A program made the translations under genes and the position numbers. A stretch of 64,000 bases of DNA, taken from contig NZ_VKAB01000008.1 of NCBI RefSeq assembly GCF_009769385.1, forward strand, positions 62,001-126,000, written 5' to 3'. Each line of letters opens with the position of its first letter. The stretch's first letter is position 1. The DNA is from Saccharothrix deserti. GTDB taxonomy: Bacteria; Actinomycetota; Actinomycetes; Mycobacteriales; Pseudonocardiaceae. Below, piece after piece: positions 17,796 through 26,660 of the stretch. Under the pieces are notes generated by a model. That model saw nothing but the letters and a program-made list of their open reading frames with translations, was not told the DNA's origin and made no database searches.

Positions 17796-18283
17796 GGAGA
17801 ACCGGAAGAATCACCGCGCTGGCAGCGGCTCTCACGCTGACGGCGCTCGCCGTGTCACCGGCCGCCGCCGAAACCGCCACCCAGCCACCCCAGCCGGCGA
17901 GCTTCAGCCTGGCGCCGCTGGAGGTCCAGCCCGGCGGCCGGGTCGAGACCCAGGCCATCGCGTTCGTCTGCCTGGGCAACGACGGCCCCGGCCCGGTGAC
18001 GTCACCCGGGTTCACCGCGCCCATCGAGTGGGGCTCGGACACCCCCGGCACCGCGGGGGCCATCTACGGCGCCGGCGCCGTCATCGACACGCCCGGCAAG
18101 TACGTGGCGAGCCTGGAGTGCCGCAACGGCCAGAGCAGGGCCGAGGTGGAGTTCACCATCCTCCAGCCGACCACGACGCCACCCACCACCGAACCGCCCG
18201 CACCACCGACGACGACGCCCGCCCCGCCGCCCATCAAGAAGCCCAAGGGCGCGCCGGAGACCGGCGGAGGCGGCACCGCCTGA
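17792..18283 (+). CDS. Secreted protein with Ig-like domain and ETGGGG tail, sortase partner
   Basis: 163 residues. Signal peptide about 1-28 (ITALAAALTLTALAVSPAAA), a single beta-rich domain with two Cys (IAFVCLGNDGPG and ASLECRNGQ, probably a disulfide), then a Pro/Thr spacer (about 128-150) and the end KKPKGAPETGGGGTA. The tail resembles a sorting signal (x-P-x-T-G) but has no following transmembrane segment or basic anchor. Such short GG-[x]-TG tails occur near class F sortases in related genera, though their processing is not established. Translationally coupled to the sortase. Not a recognised named protein. Confidence 0.78.
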   Translation: MRRTGRITALAAALTLTALAVSPAAAETATQPPQPASFSLAPLEVQPGGRVETQAIAFVCLGNDGPGPVTSPGFTAPIEWGSDTPGTAGAIYGAGAVIDTPGKYVASLECRNGQSRAEVEFTILQPTTTPPTTEPPAPPTTTPAPPPIKKPKGAPETGGGGTA

Positions 18284-18351
18284 CGACCGCCTGACGACGA
18301 CCGCTTGATCCGCCGGGGGCGCCGCCGGGTGTCCGGCGGCGCCCCGCCACG

Positions 18352-19857
18352 TCACTCCACCCAGTCGAAGGTCCTGGTCACGGCCTTCTTCCACTGCGCG
18401 TACGTCCGCGCGCGGGCCTCGTCGTCCATCGCCGGGTCCCACTCCTTGTCCTTGGCCCAGTTCTGCCGGATGTCGTCCTCCGACGCCCAGAACCCGACCG
18501 CCAGACCGGCCGCGTAGGCGGCGCCCAGCGCGGTCGTCTCGCTGACCACCGGACGGATCACCGGCACCCCCAGGATGTCCGCCTGGAACTGCATCAGCAG
18601 CTCGTTGCCGACCATGCCGCCGTCGACCTTCAACGACTTCAGCGGCACGCCCGAGTCGGCGTTCATCGCGTCGATCACCTCACGCGTCTGGAACGCCGTT
18701 GCCTCCAGCACCGCGCGGGCCAGGTGGCCCTTGTTCACGAACCGGGTGAGGCCGACGATCGCGCCGCGCGCGTCCGACCGCCAGTACGGCGCGAACAGGC
18801 CGGAGAAGGCGGGCACGAAGTACGCGCCGCCGTTGTCCTCGACCGTCCGGGCGTGCTCCTCGATCTCGGCGGCCGTGCTGATCATGCCGAGGTTGTCCCG
18901 CAGCCACTGGACCAGCGCGCCGGTCACCGCGATCGAACCCTCCAGCGCGTACACCGGCGCGTTCGAGCCGATCTTGTAGCAGACCGTGGTGAGCAGGCCG
19001 TTCTCGCTCAGCACCTTCTCGTTGCCGGTGTTGAGCAGCACGAAGTTGCCGGTGCCGTAGGTGTTCTTGGCCTCGCCCGGCGACAGGCACGCCTGGCCGA
19101 ACGTCGCCGCCTGCTGGTCGCCGAGGATGCCCGCGATGGGCACGCCGGCCAGCGAGCCGCGTTCCCGGACGTTGCCGTAGACCTCGGACGACGACCGGAT
19201 CTCCGGCAGCATCGACAGCGGGATGCCCATGTCGGCCGCGATGCCCTCGTCCCAGTTCAACGTGTCGAGGTCCATCAGCAGCGTGCGGGACGCGTTGGTG
19301 GGGTCGGTGACGTGCACGCCGCCGTCCACCCCGCCGGTCATGTTCCACAGCACCCAGGTGTCCATGTTGCCGAACAGCAGGTCACCGGCCTCGGCGCGCT
19401 CCCGTGCGCCCTCGACGTTGTCGAGGACCCAGCGGATCTTCGGGCCGGAGAAGTACGTCGCCAGCGGCAGGCCGGTCTTGTCCCGGTACCGCTCCTGGCC
19501 GCCGCCCAAAGCCGCCAGGTCCTGGCAGATCTTGTCCGTGCGGGTGTCCTGCCAGACGATCGCGTTGTAGACGGGCTGTCCGGTGTTCTTGTCCCAGACG
19601 AGTGCGGTCTCGCGCTGGTTGGTGATGCCGACGGCGGCGATGTCGGCGGTGGTCAGGTCGGCCTTGGCCAACGCGCCGGCGGCCACCTGCCGGGTGTTGG
19701 TCCAGATCTCGTTCGCGTCGTGCTCGACCCACCCGGCCTTCGGGAAGATCTGCTCGTGCTCCTTCTGGTCGACGGAGACGACCCGGCCCGAGTGGTCGAA
19801 GATCATGCACCGGGTCGACGTCGTGCCCTGGTCGATCGCGGCCACGTACTGCGTCAT
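18352..19857 (-). CDS. glpK: Glycerol kinase
   Basis: 501 residues, full length for FGGY-family GlpK; phosphorylates glycerol to sn-glycerol 3-phosphate with ATP. N-terminus [18 protein letters not shown] is the phosphate-1 loop, [11 protein letters not shown] the glycerol-binding segment, then [14 protein letters not shown], and the FGGY signatures [20 protein letters not shown] and [13 protein letters not shown] near the C-terminus. ATG 19,857 gives the standard start. It follows glpF by 14 bp on the same strand, while glpD is divergent, forming a complete glycerol uptake and oxidation set. Confidence 0.96.
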   Translation of the reverse strand: MTQYVAAIDQGTTSTRCMIFDHSGRVVSVDQKEHEQIFPKAGWVEHDANEIWTNTRQVAAGALAKADLTTADIAAVGITNQRETALVWDKNTGQPVYNAIVWQDTRTDKICQDLAALGGGQERYRDKTGLPLATYFSGPKIRWVLDNVEGARERAEAGDLLFGNMDTWVLWNMTGGVDGGVHVTDPTNASRTLLMDLDTLNWDEGIAADMGIPLSMLPEIRSSSEVYGNVRERGSLAGVPIAGILGDQQAATFGQACLSPGEAKNTYGTGNFVLLNTGNEKVLSENGLLTTVCYKIGSNAPVYALEGSIAVTGALVQWLRDNLGMISTAAEIEEHARTVEDNGGAYFVPAFSGLFAPYWRSDARGAIVGLTRFVNKGHLARAVLEATAFQTREVIDAMNADSGVPLKSLKVDGGMVGNELLMQFQADILGVPVIRPVVSETTALGAAYAAGLAVGFWASEDDIRQNWAKDKEWDPAMDDEARARTYAQWKKAVTRTFDWVE

Positions 19858-19871
19858 GCGATGGAGTCCTT

Positions 19872-20615
19872 TCAGACGACCGGGAGAACCAGGTACAGGA
19901 GTGCGGCGAGCGCGCCACCGATCAGCGGGCCGACCACCGGGACCCAGGCGTAGCCCCACTCGGCGCTGCCCTTGTCGCGGATGGGCAGGATCGCGTAGGC
20001 GATGCGGGGGCCGAGGTCACGGGCGGGGTTGATGGCGTACCCGGTGGGGCCGCCGAGCGAGGCGCCGATGCCGATCACGATGAACGCGACGGCCGCATAG
20101 CCCAGGGCGGAGTTGCCCAACTGCGGGAGGCCGCCCTCGGTCTCCTGCGCGCCCGGACTCAGGAGGATCCACGCGACCAGCACGAACGTGCCGATCACCT
20201 CGGTGACGACGTTCCAGACGGGACTGGGGACGGTCGGGCCGGTGCAGAAGATGCCGCGCGTGCCCGCCGGGTTGTCGTGCGTGTCGAACTGGGCCTTGTA
20301 GGCCAGCCAGGCGAGCACGGCGCCGAGGAACGCGCCGACCATCTGGCCGGCGAAGTAGACGGGGACCTGGCTCCAGGGTGTCTTGTCCGCGATCGCCAGG
20401 CCCAAGGTGACCGCGGGGTTGATATGAGCGCCGCTCGGTGCGGCGATGCTGGCGCCCGCGAAGACCGCGAAACCCCAGCCGAAGTTGATGAGGAGCCAGC
20501 CACCGGCGCTGCCCAGCGTGTCTTTCAGGACGACGTTCGCCACGACGCCCGCACCCATGAGGATCAGGATCCCGGTGCCCAGCATTTCCCAAACGAAGAT
20601 CGAGCCACTGCTCAC
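19872..20615 (-). CDS. glpF: Glycerol uptake facilitator (aquaglyceroporin)
   Basis: 247-residue MIP-family channel. The two pore NPA boxes are present: [13 protein letters not shown] and [13 protein letters not shown]. The Asp after the second NPA-Arg (ARD) marks the glycerol-facilitator branch. Six transmembrane segments are visible. GTG 20,615 lies just behind AGGAGGT. First gene of the glpF-glpK unit; the product lets glycerol diffuse in and GlpK traps it. Confidence 0.94.
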   Translation of the reverse strand: MSSGSIFVWEMLGTGILILMGAGVVANVVLKDTLGSAGGWLLINFGWGFAVFAGASIAAPSGAHINPAVTLGLAIADKTPWSQVPVYFAGQMVGAFLGAVLAWLAYKAQFDTHDNPAGTRGIFCTGPTVPSPVWNVVTEVIGTFVLVAWILLSPGAQETEGGLPQLGNSALGYAAVAFIVIGIGASLGGPTGYAINPARDLGPRIAYAILPIRDKGSAEWGYAWVPVVGPLIGGALAALLYLVLPVV

Positions 20616-20794
20616 CTGCCGACCTCCTACCTTGACAGGAGGCAGCACGGTCCGGGTCCGGCGGCGCTGCCCACCCCACAATGTGGCATGACGCTAGTTC
20701 CGGCCTGATCACTTGTCCACAGGTGGCGTACCAGCGGGTAACGTGGTCGAGTCAACCCTGGTGGACCAGTCCAGTCGAGCATCAGGAGGCGTCA
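20616..20794. promoter_or_regulatory. Divergent glpF / glpD control region
   Basis: 179-bp intergenic between two divergent genes of one pathway, so it should hold both promoters. A short palindrome CCACAATGTGG lies at 20,676-20,686 and could be part of a regulator site. Ribosome sites AGGAGGT (glpF side) and AGGAGG (20,784-20,789, glpD side) are clear. No convincing sigma-70-like hexamers were identified, and no regulator gene is adjacent. Confidence 0.45.
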
Positions 20795-22522
20795 GTGGTC
20801 ACGCGCAAGCACCCCGCCACCGCAAGCCGGCTGGGACCTCTCGAACGCTCGGAGGCGTGGGAACGCCTGGGCGCGGAAACGTTCGACCTGGTGATCATCG
20901 GCGGTGGGGTGGTCGGCGTCGGGTCCGCGCTGGACGCCGCGACCCGTGGCCTGCGGGTGGCGCTGGTCGAGGCGCGCGACCTGGCCTCGGGGACGTCCAG
21001 CCGGTCGTCCAAGCTGTTCCACGGCGGGTTGCGGTACCTGGAGCAACTGGAGTTCGGCCTGGTCCGGGAGGCACTGCGGGAACGCGAACTCATGCTGACC
21101 CGCCTCGCTCCGCACCTGGTCAAGCCGGTGGCGTTCCTGTACCCGCTGACGCACCGCGGGTGGGAGCGGCCGTACACGGCGGCCGGGTTGTTGATGTACG
21201 ACACGATGGGCGGCGCGCGGTCCGTGCCGGGGCAGAAGCACCTGACCAGGGCCGGGGCGCTGCGGTTGGTGCCCGCGTTGAAGCCGTCCGCGTTGATCGG
21301 CGGGATCCGGTACTACGACGCGCAGGCCGACGACGCCCGGCACACCATGATGGTCGGGCGGACCGCGGCCCACTACGGGGCGGTCGTGCGGACGTCCACG
21401 CAGGTCGTGGGGTTCTTGCGGGAGGCGGACCGGGTTTCCGGCGTGCGGGTGCGGGACGTGGAGGACGGGCGGGAGACGTCCGTGCGGGCGCACGCGGTGA
21501 TCAACGCGACCGGGGTGTGGACCGACGAGTTGCAGCGGCTGTCGGGCAGTCGCGGGCGGTTCCGGGTGCGTGCGTCCAAGGGCGTGCACATCGTGGTGCC
21601 GCGGGATCGGATCGTGTCCGAGTCGGGGTTGATCCTCCGCACGGAGAAGTCGGTGCTGTTCGTGATCCCGTGGCGAAATCACTGGATCGTGGGAACGACC
21701 GACACCGACTGGAACCTCGACCTGGCGCACCCGGCGGCGACGCGGTCGGACATCGACTACATCCTGACGCACGTCAACTCGGTGTTGGCGACGCCGTTGA
21801 CGCACGACGACATCGAGGGCGTGTACGCCGGGTTGCGGCCGTTGCTGGCCGGTGAGAGCGAGTCCACGTCGAAGCTGTCGCGTGAGCACGCGGTGGCGCG
21901 GGTGGCGCCGGGGTTGGTGGCGATCGCCGGTGGGAAGTACACGACTTACCGGGTGATGGGCGCGGACGCGGTGGACGCGGCGGCGGTCGACCTGCCGGGA
22001 CGGATCCAGGCGTCGATCACGGACAAGGTGCCGTTGGTCGGGGCGGACGGCTATCACGCGCTGGTGAACCAGGCTGATCAGTTGGCGACGCGGTACGGGC
22101 TGCACCCATATCGGGTGCGGCACTTGTTGGACCGGTACGGGTCTTTGGTGCACGAGGTGCTGGAGTCGGCGGACCCGGAGTTGCTGAAGCCGGTGCCCGG
22201 TGCGCCGGATTACCTGCAGGTCGAGGTCGTTTACGCCGCTTCGCACGAGGGGGCGTTGCACTTGGAGGACGTGCTGACCCGGCGGACCCGGATCTCGATC
22301 GAGTACCCGCACCGGGGGGTCGAGTGCGCCTTGCCGGTGGCCCGGTTGATCGCCGGGGTGCACGGGTGGGACGACGCCCAGATCGCGCACGAGGTCTCGG
22401 TCTACACGGCTCGGGTGGACGCGGAGCGGGCTTCACAGGCCGAGCCGGATGATCAGGCGGCGGACGCGGTGCGCGCCGCGGCACCCGAGGCTCGACCGGA
22501 GATCGTCGAGCCGGTGAGCTGA
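20795..22522 (+). CDS. glpD: Aerobic glycerol-3-phosphate dehydrogenase
   Basis: 575 residues. FAD-dependent membrane-associated enzyme oxidising sn-glycerol 3-phosphate to dihydroxyacetone phosphate and passing electrons to quinone. FDLVIIGGGVVGVGSALDAA is the FAD Rossmann motif; SSRSSKLFHGGLRYLEQ is the GlpD signature; FVIPWRNHWIVGTTDTDW and AGGKYTTYRVMG are further family blocks; the alpha-helical C-terminal cap starts about residue 400. GTG 20,795 is 5 nt after AGGAGG. Corresponds to mycobacterial glpD2, which neighbours lpdA there. Confidence 0.95.
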   Translation: MVTRKHPATASRLGPLERSEAWERLGAETFDLVIIGGGVVGVGSALDAATRGLRVALVEARDLASGTSSRSSKLFHGGLRYLEQLEFGLVREALRERELMLTRLAPHLVKPVAFLYPLTHRGWERPYTAAGLLMYDTMGGARSVPGQKHLTRAGALRLVPALKPSALIGGIRYYDAQADDARHTMMVGRTAAHYGAVVRTSTQVVGFLREADRVSGVRVRDVEDGRETSVRAHAVINATGVWTDELQRLSGSRGRFRVRASKGVHIVVPRDRIVSESGLILRTEKSVLFVIPWRNHWIVGTTDTDWNLDLAHPAATRSDIDYILTHVNSVLATPLTHDDIEGVYAGLRPLLAGESESTSKLSREHAVARVAPGLVAIAGGKYTTYRVMGADAVDAAAVDLPGRIQASITDKVPLVGADGYHALVNQADQLATRYGLHPYRVRHLLDRYGSLVHEVLESADPELLKPVPGAPDYLQVEVVYAASHEGALHLEDVLTRRTRISIEYPHRGVECALPVARLIAGVHGWDDAQIAHEVSVYTARVDAERASQAEPDDQAADAVRAAAPEARPEIVEPVS

Positions 22523-22588
22523 TCCTCCACCCCTCGCCGCACGAGTGCGCAGCGCCAAGAAATGTCAGACCCCGCCGGCAGAATAAAA

Positions 22589-22617
22589 GCAGGGGTCCCT
22601 TTGGCGGGGACCCCTGC
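22589..22617. terminator. Strong hairpin between convergent glpD and amidohydrolase
   Basis: GCAGGGGTCCC (22,589-22,599) pairs perfectly with GGGACCCCTGC (22,607-22,617) around a 7-nt loop. An A-rich run precedes it on the plus strand (AATAAAA), giving a short U-run for minus-strand transcripts. Position between two convergent genes suggests bidirectional termination. Confidence 0.75.
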
Positions 22618-22656
22618 GGAGCATGGCGGCCGAGTTCGAGGTGTTGTGGCGCCGGG

Positions 22657-23919
22657 TCAGGCGAGAGCGGCCAGGGCGGCGTGCACCATGACGCGGACGC
22701 CGACCAGCAGGGCCCGCTCGTCCAGGTCGAACCCGGGCTGGTGCAGGTCGCGCTGCTTCCCGACGCCGTCCCAGACACCCAGGCGGGCGAACGAGCCCGG
22801 CACGTGCTCCAGGTACCAGCCGAAGTCCTCGCCACCGGACGACTGCTCGGTGCCCGCCAGCGCGTCCTCACCCAACGCCGCCTCGATACCCGCCCGCAGC
22901 AGCATGGTGCTCTCGCGGTCGTTGACGACGGGTGGGACGCCGCGCCTGTGGTGCAGGTCGAAGCCGACGCCGGTCGGCGCCAGGAGCGCACCCACCAGCT
23001 CCTTGATCAGCGGCTCCAGCTCGGCCCAGATGTCGCGATCGCCGGTGCGCAGCGTCCCGCGCAGCACACCGTCCTGCGGCACGGCGTTGGGCGCCTCGCC
23101 CGCGTGCACCGCACCCCACACGAGCACGGTGCCCGAACGGGGGTCGACGCGGCGCGACAGCAGACCAGGCAGCCCCGTGATCACGGTGCCCAGCGCGTGC
23201 ACGAGGTCCGCCGTCAGGTGCGGCCGGGAGGTGTGACCGCCGGGCGACGTCAGGCGCAGTTCCAGCATGTCGCTGGCCGACGTGATCGCACCGATCCGGG
23301 TGCCGATCCGGCCGACCTCCAGCCTCGGGTCGCAGTGCAGCCCGAAGATGCGCTCCACCCCGTCGAGACCGCCCGCCGCCAGCACGTCGAGCGCGCCACC
23401 GGGCATGACCTCCTCGGCCGGCTGGAACACGAGCCGCACCCGACCGGGCAGTTCGGTGGCCGAAGCCAGCGCCAGTGCCGCGCCCAGCAACACGGTGGTG
23501 TGCGCGTCGTGCCCGCACGCGTGCGCCACACCGTCCACAGTGGACGAGTAGGGCGCGCCGGTGTTCTCCGGCAACGGCAGGGCGTCGATGTCCGCGCGCA
23601 ACGCGACGCACCGGGGACCGGAACCGACGTCGCAGACCAGGCCGGTCCCGCCGGGCAGGATGCGCGGCTTGAGACCCGCCGAGCGCAGCACGTCCGCGAT
23701 CAGCTCGGTGGTGGCGAATTCCTTCCGGGACAGCTCGGGGTGCGCGTGGATGTGCCGGCGCCAGGCCACGACCTCGGAGGCGTTCGCCGCCAGCCAGTCG
23801 TCCAGCCACGAGGGGCCGCGCCCCTCACCGGGATCATCCACAGGGGCAATGCTGACCCCACGATCGGTCAACAGCACCTCGGCACCTTCCTCCGGCAGAC
23901 GCGAGTCCAGGACCGTCAT
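22657..23919 (-). CDS. M20-family amidohydrolase (peptidase/aminoacylase type)
   Basis: 420 residues of the M20D metallo-amidohydrolase family (IAA-amino acid hydrolase, N-acyl-amino acid amidohydrolase). Signatures: RRHIHAHPELSRKEF, LRADIDALPLPE, the metal motif HACGHDAHTTVLLGAA, VFQPAEE with catalytic and metal Glu, and EQSSGGEDFGWYLEHVPG. Two zinc or manganese ions are expected. The first 40 residues before WLDDWLAANA are unconserved. It overlaps the following paralogue by 4 bp. Homologous to AmiB1/AmiA1 next to lpdA/glpD2 in M. tuberculosis; the natural substrate is unknown. Confidence 0.9.
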   Translation of the reverse strand: MTVLDSRLPEEGAEVLLTDRGVSIAPVDDPGEGRGPSWLDDWLAANASEVVAWRRHIHAHPELSRKEFATTELIADVLRSAGLKPRILPGGTGLVCDVGSGPRCVALRADIDALPLPENTGAPYSSTVDGVAHACGHDAHTTVLLGAALALASATELPGRVRLVFQPAEEVMPGGALDVLAAGGLDGVERIFGLHCDPRLEVGRIGTRIGAITSASDMLELRLTSPGGHTSRPHLTADLVHALGTVITGLPGLLSRRVDPRSGTVLVWGAVHAGEAPNAVPQDGVLRGTLRTGDRDIWAELEPLIKELVGALLAPTGVGFDLHHRRGVPPVVNDRESTMLLRAGIEAALGEDALAGTEQSSGGEDFGWYLEHVPGSFARLGVWDGVGKQRDLHQPGFDLDERALLVGVRVMVHAALAALA

Positions 23920-25082
23920 GCCGCACCCGCCAGCAGTCGAGAGCGCTGCGCACCGTCGGTGGCAGCGGAAATTGTGGTCCAGGCGAGGGCAAGTGCCCCG
24001 TCGAGCACTGCTCGGTCGGCGGAGGCCGACGCACAGGCGGTCGCGAACTCGATTTGGTGGTTCACCGCGTCTCCGCAGTCAATGGCGATGGTCGGGTGGA
24101 TGGCCGGCAGCGCACGGGTGATGTTGCCCATGTCCGTGCTGCCGATCTTCTCCTTGAGCTCCTCCTCGGGGCTCATGGGATGCCTTCCCAGCTCGACCGC
24201 GGCACGCCGGTAGGCGTCCGCCAGCCAGGGATCTGGGGTCAGCTCGGCGTACACCGGCGAGACTTTCACGACCTCGTGGGTACAGCCAGTGGCCAACGCG
24301 CCGGCCTCGAAGCAGCGGTTGATCCGCTCCTCGAGCCGGTGCAGGGAGTCGAGGTCGTCGGCACGCAGGTCGAACATCGCCGACGTGTGGGCGGGCACCA
24401 CGTTGGGCACGGTGCCGCCGCGGGTGACGATGCCGCTGACCATCTGGCCCGGTTCGAGGTGCTGGCGGGCCAGACCGATGGCGACCTGGGCGACGGTGAT
24501 CGCGTCCGCCGCGTTCACACCCAGGTGGGGCGCGGCGGCGGCGTGGGACGGCTTGCCGGTGTAGTGGACCTCGACGTCGGTGATGGCCAGCGAACGGGCG
24601 GCGACCGCCTCGTACGGGGCCGGGTGCACCATCATCGAGAACGCCACGTCGTCGAATACCCCGCGTTCGAGCATCAGCACCTTGCCGCCGCCGACCTCCT
24701 CCGCCGGGGTGCCGATCACCCGGACGGTGAGGCCGAGCTCATCGGCCAGGTCACGCAGCGCGAGGGCCGCTCCGGTGGACGCGGCGGCGATGACGTTGTG
24801 CCCGCACGCGTGGCCGACCTCGGGCAGCGCGTCGTACTCCGCGCACAGGCCGAGCACCAGCTCACCGGAGCCGAACGTCGCGGTGAACGCCGTCTCCAGG
24901 TCCGCGACGCCGTGTTCGACCTCGAAGCCCTCGGCGGCGAGCAGGTCGGCGACCTTGGCCGCGCTGCGGTGCTCGGCGAACGCCTGCTCGGGTTCGGCGT
25001 GGATGCTGCGGGAGAGGCCTACCAGCGCATTCGAGTACCGCTCGACGGCCGAGCGCGTGCTCATCTTGTAGTCGGTACTCAT
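23916..25082 (-). CDS. M20-family amidohydrolase, AbgB-like
   Basis: 388 residues, second M20 member of the pair. Signatures: LSRSIHAEPEQAFAEHRSA, LCAEYDALPEVGHACGHNVIAAAS (metal ligands Asp and His), GTPAEEVGGGK, VHPAPYE, and the late STDMGNITRALPAIHPTIAI. The GHACGHN form is typical of the AbgB/amidohydrolase subgroup that cleaves p-aminobenzoyl-glutamate-like or acylated amino acids. First gene of the two-gene unit; the downstream gene starts inside its 3' end. An alternative start is the second ATG, 6 codons in. Confidence 0.88.
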   Translation of the reverse strand: MSTDYKMSTRSAVERYSNALVGLSRSIHAEPEQAFAEHRSAAKVADLLAAEGFEVEHGVADLETAFTATFGSGELVLGLCAEYDALPEVGHACGHNVIAAASTGAALALRDLADELGLTVRVIGTPAEEVGGGKVLMLERGVFDDVAFSMMVHPAPYEAVAARSLAITDVEVHYTGKPSHAAAAPHLGVNAADAITVAQVAIGLARQHLEPGQMVSGIVTRGGTVPNVVPAHTSAMFDLRADDLDSLHRLEERINRCFEAGALATGCTHEVVKVSPVYAELTPDPWLADAYRRAAVELGRHPMSPEEELKEKIGSTDMGNITRALPAIHPTIAIDCGDAVNHQIEFATACASASADRAVLDGALALAWTTISAATDGAQRSRLLAGAA

Positions 25083-25258
25083 TTGCGTCCATCCTGCATC
25101 ACGGTCTGGCGGGCCCGGCGCGCCTCACGTTGATCAACCGGCAACCGGTCACGAGGATGCGCCAAGCGGTGCTCGAATTTCGGTCAGACCGATCAAGTCT
25201 GCGCAGGCCACGCTAAAAGGCGACCATATACCGCCTTGAAGCTCCCACTACGTGGGAG

Positions 25259-25576
25259 TCACCCCGCCTTGCGGCCGGCCCGCCACTTCGTCCACCGCTT
25301 CTTGTTGCGCCAGTAAACGAGGGCGAACAACAGCACCGCGATACCGCCGATCCACAACTTCCTGCGGGTCTCGGCGCTCGTGGCGGGTGCCGGTTCCTGC
25401 TGCGGCGCGTTGATCTCGGGGGCGGGGTCGATCGTGCCGCCGGGCGCCAGGGACTCGGTCTGCGCGGCCGCGATCTGCGGCGATGTCGTCACGGCGGTCC
25501 CTGTGCCTGCCACGGTGAGGGCACCGGCCAGTACTAACAGGCACACCGCGAGCACAGATCGCCACATGGTCGCCAA
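25259..25576 (-). CDS. Small exported membrane protein
   Basis: 105 residues, no family recognised. An N-terminal signal sequence (SVLAVCLLVLAGALTVAGTGTA), a Pro/Ala/Gln-rich extracytoplasmic linker of about 40 residues, then one transmembrane helix LWIGGIAVLLFALVYW (about 73-90) and a strongly basic cytoplasmic tail RNKKRWTKWRAGRKAG. The start may be the second ATG (25,567). Its 5' leader of about 85 bp separates it from meaB, which runs in the same direction and lies upstream of it. Confidence 0.65.
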   Translation of the reverse strand: MATMWRSVLAVCLLVLAGALTVAGTGTAVTTSPQIAAAQTESLAPGGTIDPAPEINAPQQEPAPATSAETRRKLWIGGIAVLLFALVYWRNKKRWTKWRAGRKAG

Positions 25577-25661
25577 GCCTAGCTACCCCCTATCGCGGAT
25601 ACCACTGTCAGAGGTCAGCCAAACCGGTGAGCGTTGACATCGTGTGAACGACGTGGGGCGT

Positions 25662-26660
25662 TCACGTTTCGCGCCGGCCCTCGTGGAACGCCGCCAGGAT
25701 GCGTTCGGCGGCCAGCGTGGCGGTCAGCTCACCCTCGCGCACCTGCCGTTCCACCTCGGGCACGAGGGCGCGCACGGCGGGTGCCGAACGCAGGCTGGTC
25801 AGCAGCTGGTCGTTCACCATGGTCCAGGTCCAGTCGACCTGTTGGCGACGCCGCCGTTCGGCCAGCTCACCGGCCTCCTCCAGGGCCGCCCGGTGCTTGC
25901 CGATCTGCTCCCACACGGTGTCGAGCCCGGAGCCGTCCAGCCCGCTGCACGTCAGCACGGGCGGGTGCCACACGGCGTTGGGCGGGCGCAGCAGCCGCAG
26001 CGCGCCGGCCAGTTCGCGGGCCGCCTTGCGGGCGTCCACCTCGTGCGGGCCGTCGGCCTTGTTGACCGCGATCACGTCGGCCAGCTCCAGCACGCCCTTC
26101 TTGATGCCCTGGAGCTGGTCGCCGGTGCGGGCGAGGGTCAGGAACAGCGAGCAGTCGGTCATGTTCGCCACCGCGACCTCGGACTGGCCGACGCCGACCG
26201 TCTCGACCAGCACCACGTCGTAGCCGGCGGCCTCGACCAGCACGATCGACTCGCGAGTGGCCTTCGTCACACCGCCGAGCGTGCCGGAGGTCGGGGACGG
26301 CCGGATGAACGCCGCCGGGTCGACCGCGAGCCGGGCCATCCGGGTCTTGTCGCCCAGGATCGAGCCGCCGGTGCGGGTGGAGGACGGGTCGACGGCCAGC
26401 ACCGCCACCCGGTGGCCCTGGGCGGTCAGCATCGAGCCGAACGCGTCGATGAACGTCGACTTGCCGACGCCGGGCACGCCGGTGATGCCGACGCGGTGCG
26501 CGTTCCCCGAGTGCGGCAGCAGCTCGACCAGCAGCTCCTGCGCCAGCGCCCGGTGGTCCGCCCGCGTCGACTCGACCAGCGTGATCGCGCGCGCCAGCGT
26601 GCCCCGGTTGCCGGCGAGCACGCCCTTGGCGTACTCGCCCACGTCGATCCGCCTAGCCAT
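25662..26660 (-). CDS. meaB: Methylmalonyl-CoA mutase-associated GTPase
   Basis: 332 residues, G3E-family P-loop GTPase (MeaB/ArgK) that loads adenosylcobalamin and protects methylmalonyl-CoA mutase from inactivation. Motifs: Walker [13 protein letters not shown] near 55-66, the Walker B-like region [32 protein letters not shown], and NKAD for guanine. The start at 26,660 overlaps the mutB 3' end by 8 bp, so the three genes mutA-mutB-meaB form one operon with translational overlaps. Confidence 0.94.
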   Translation of the reverse strand: MARRIDVGEYAKGVLAGNRGTLARAITLVESTRADHRALAQELLVELLPHSGNAHRVGITGVPGVGKSTFIDAFGSMLTAQGHRVAVLAVDPSSTRTGGSILGDKTRMARLAVDPAAFIRPSPTSGTLGGVTKATRESIVLVEAAGYDVVLVETVGVGQSEVAVANMTDCSLFLTLARTGDQLQGIKKGVLELADVIAVNKADGPHEVDARKAARELAGALRLLRPPNAVWHPPVLTCSGLDGSGLDTVWEQIGKHRAALEEAGELAERRRRQQVDWTWTMVNDQLLTSLRSAPAVRALVPEVERQVREGELTATLAAERILAAFHEGRRET

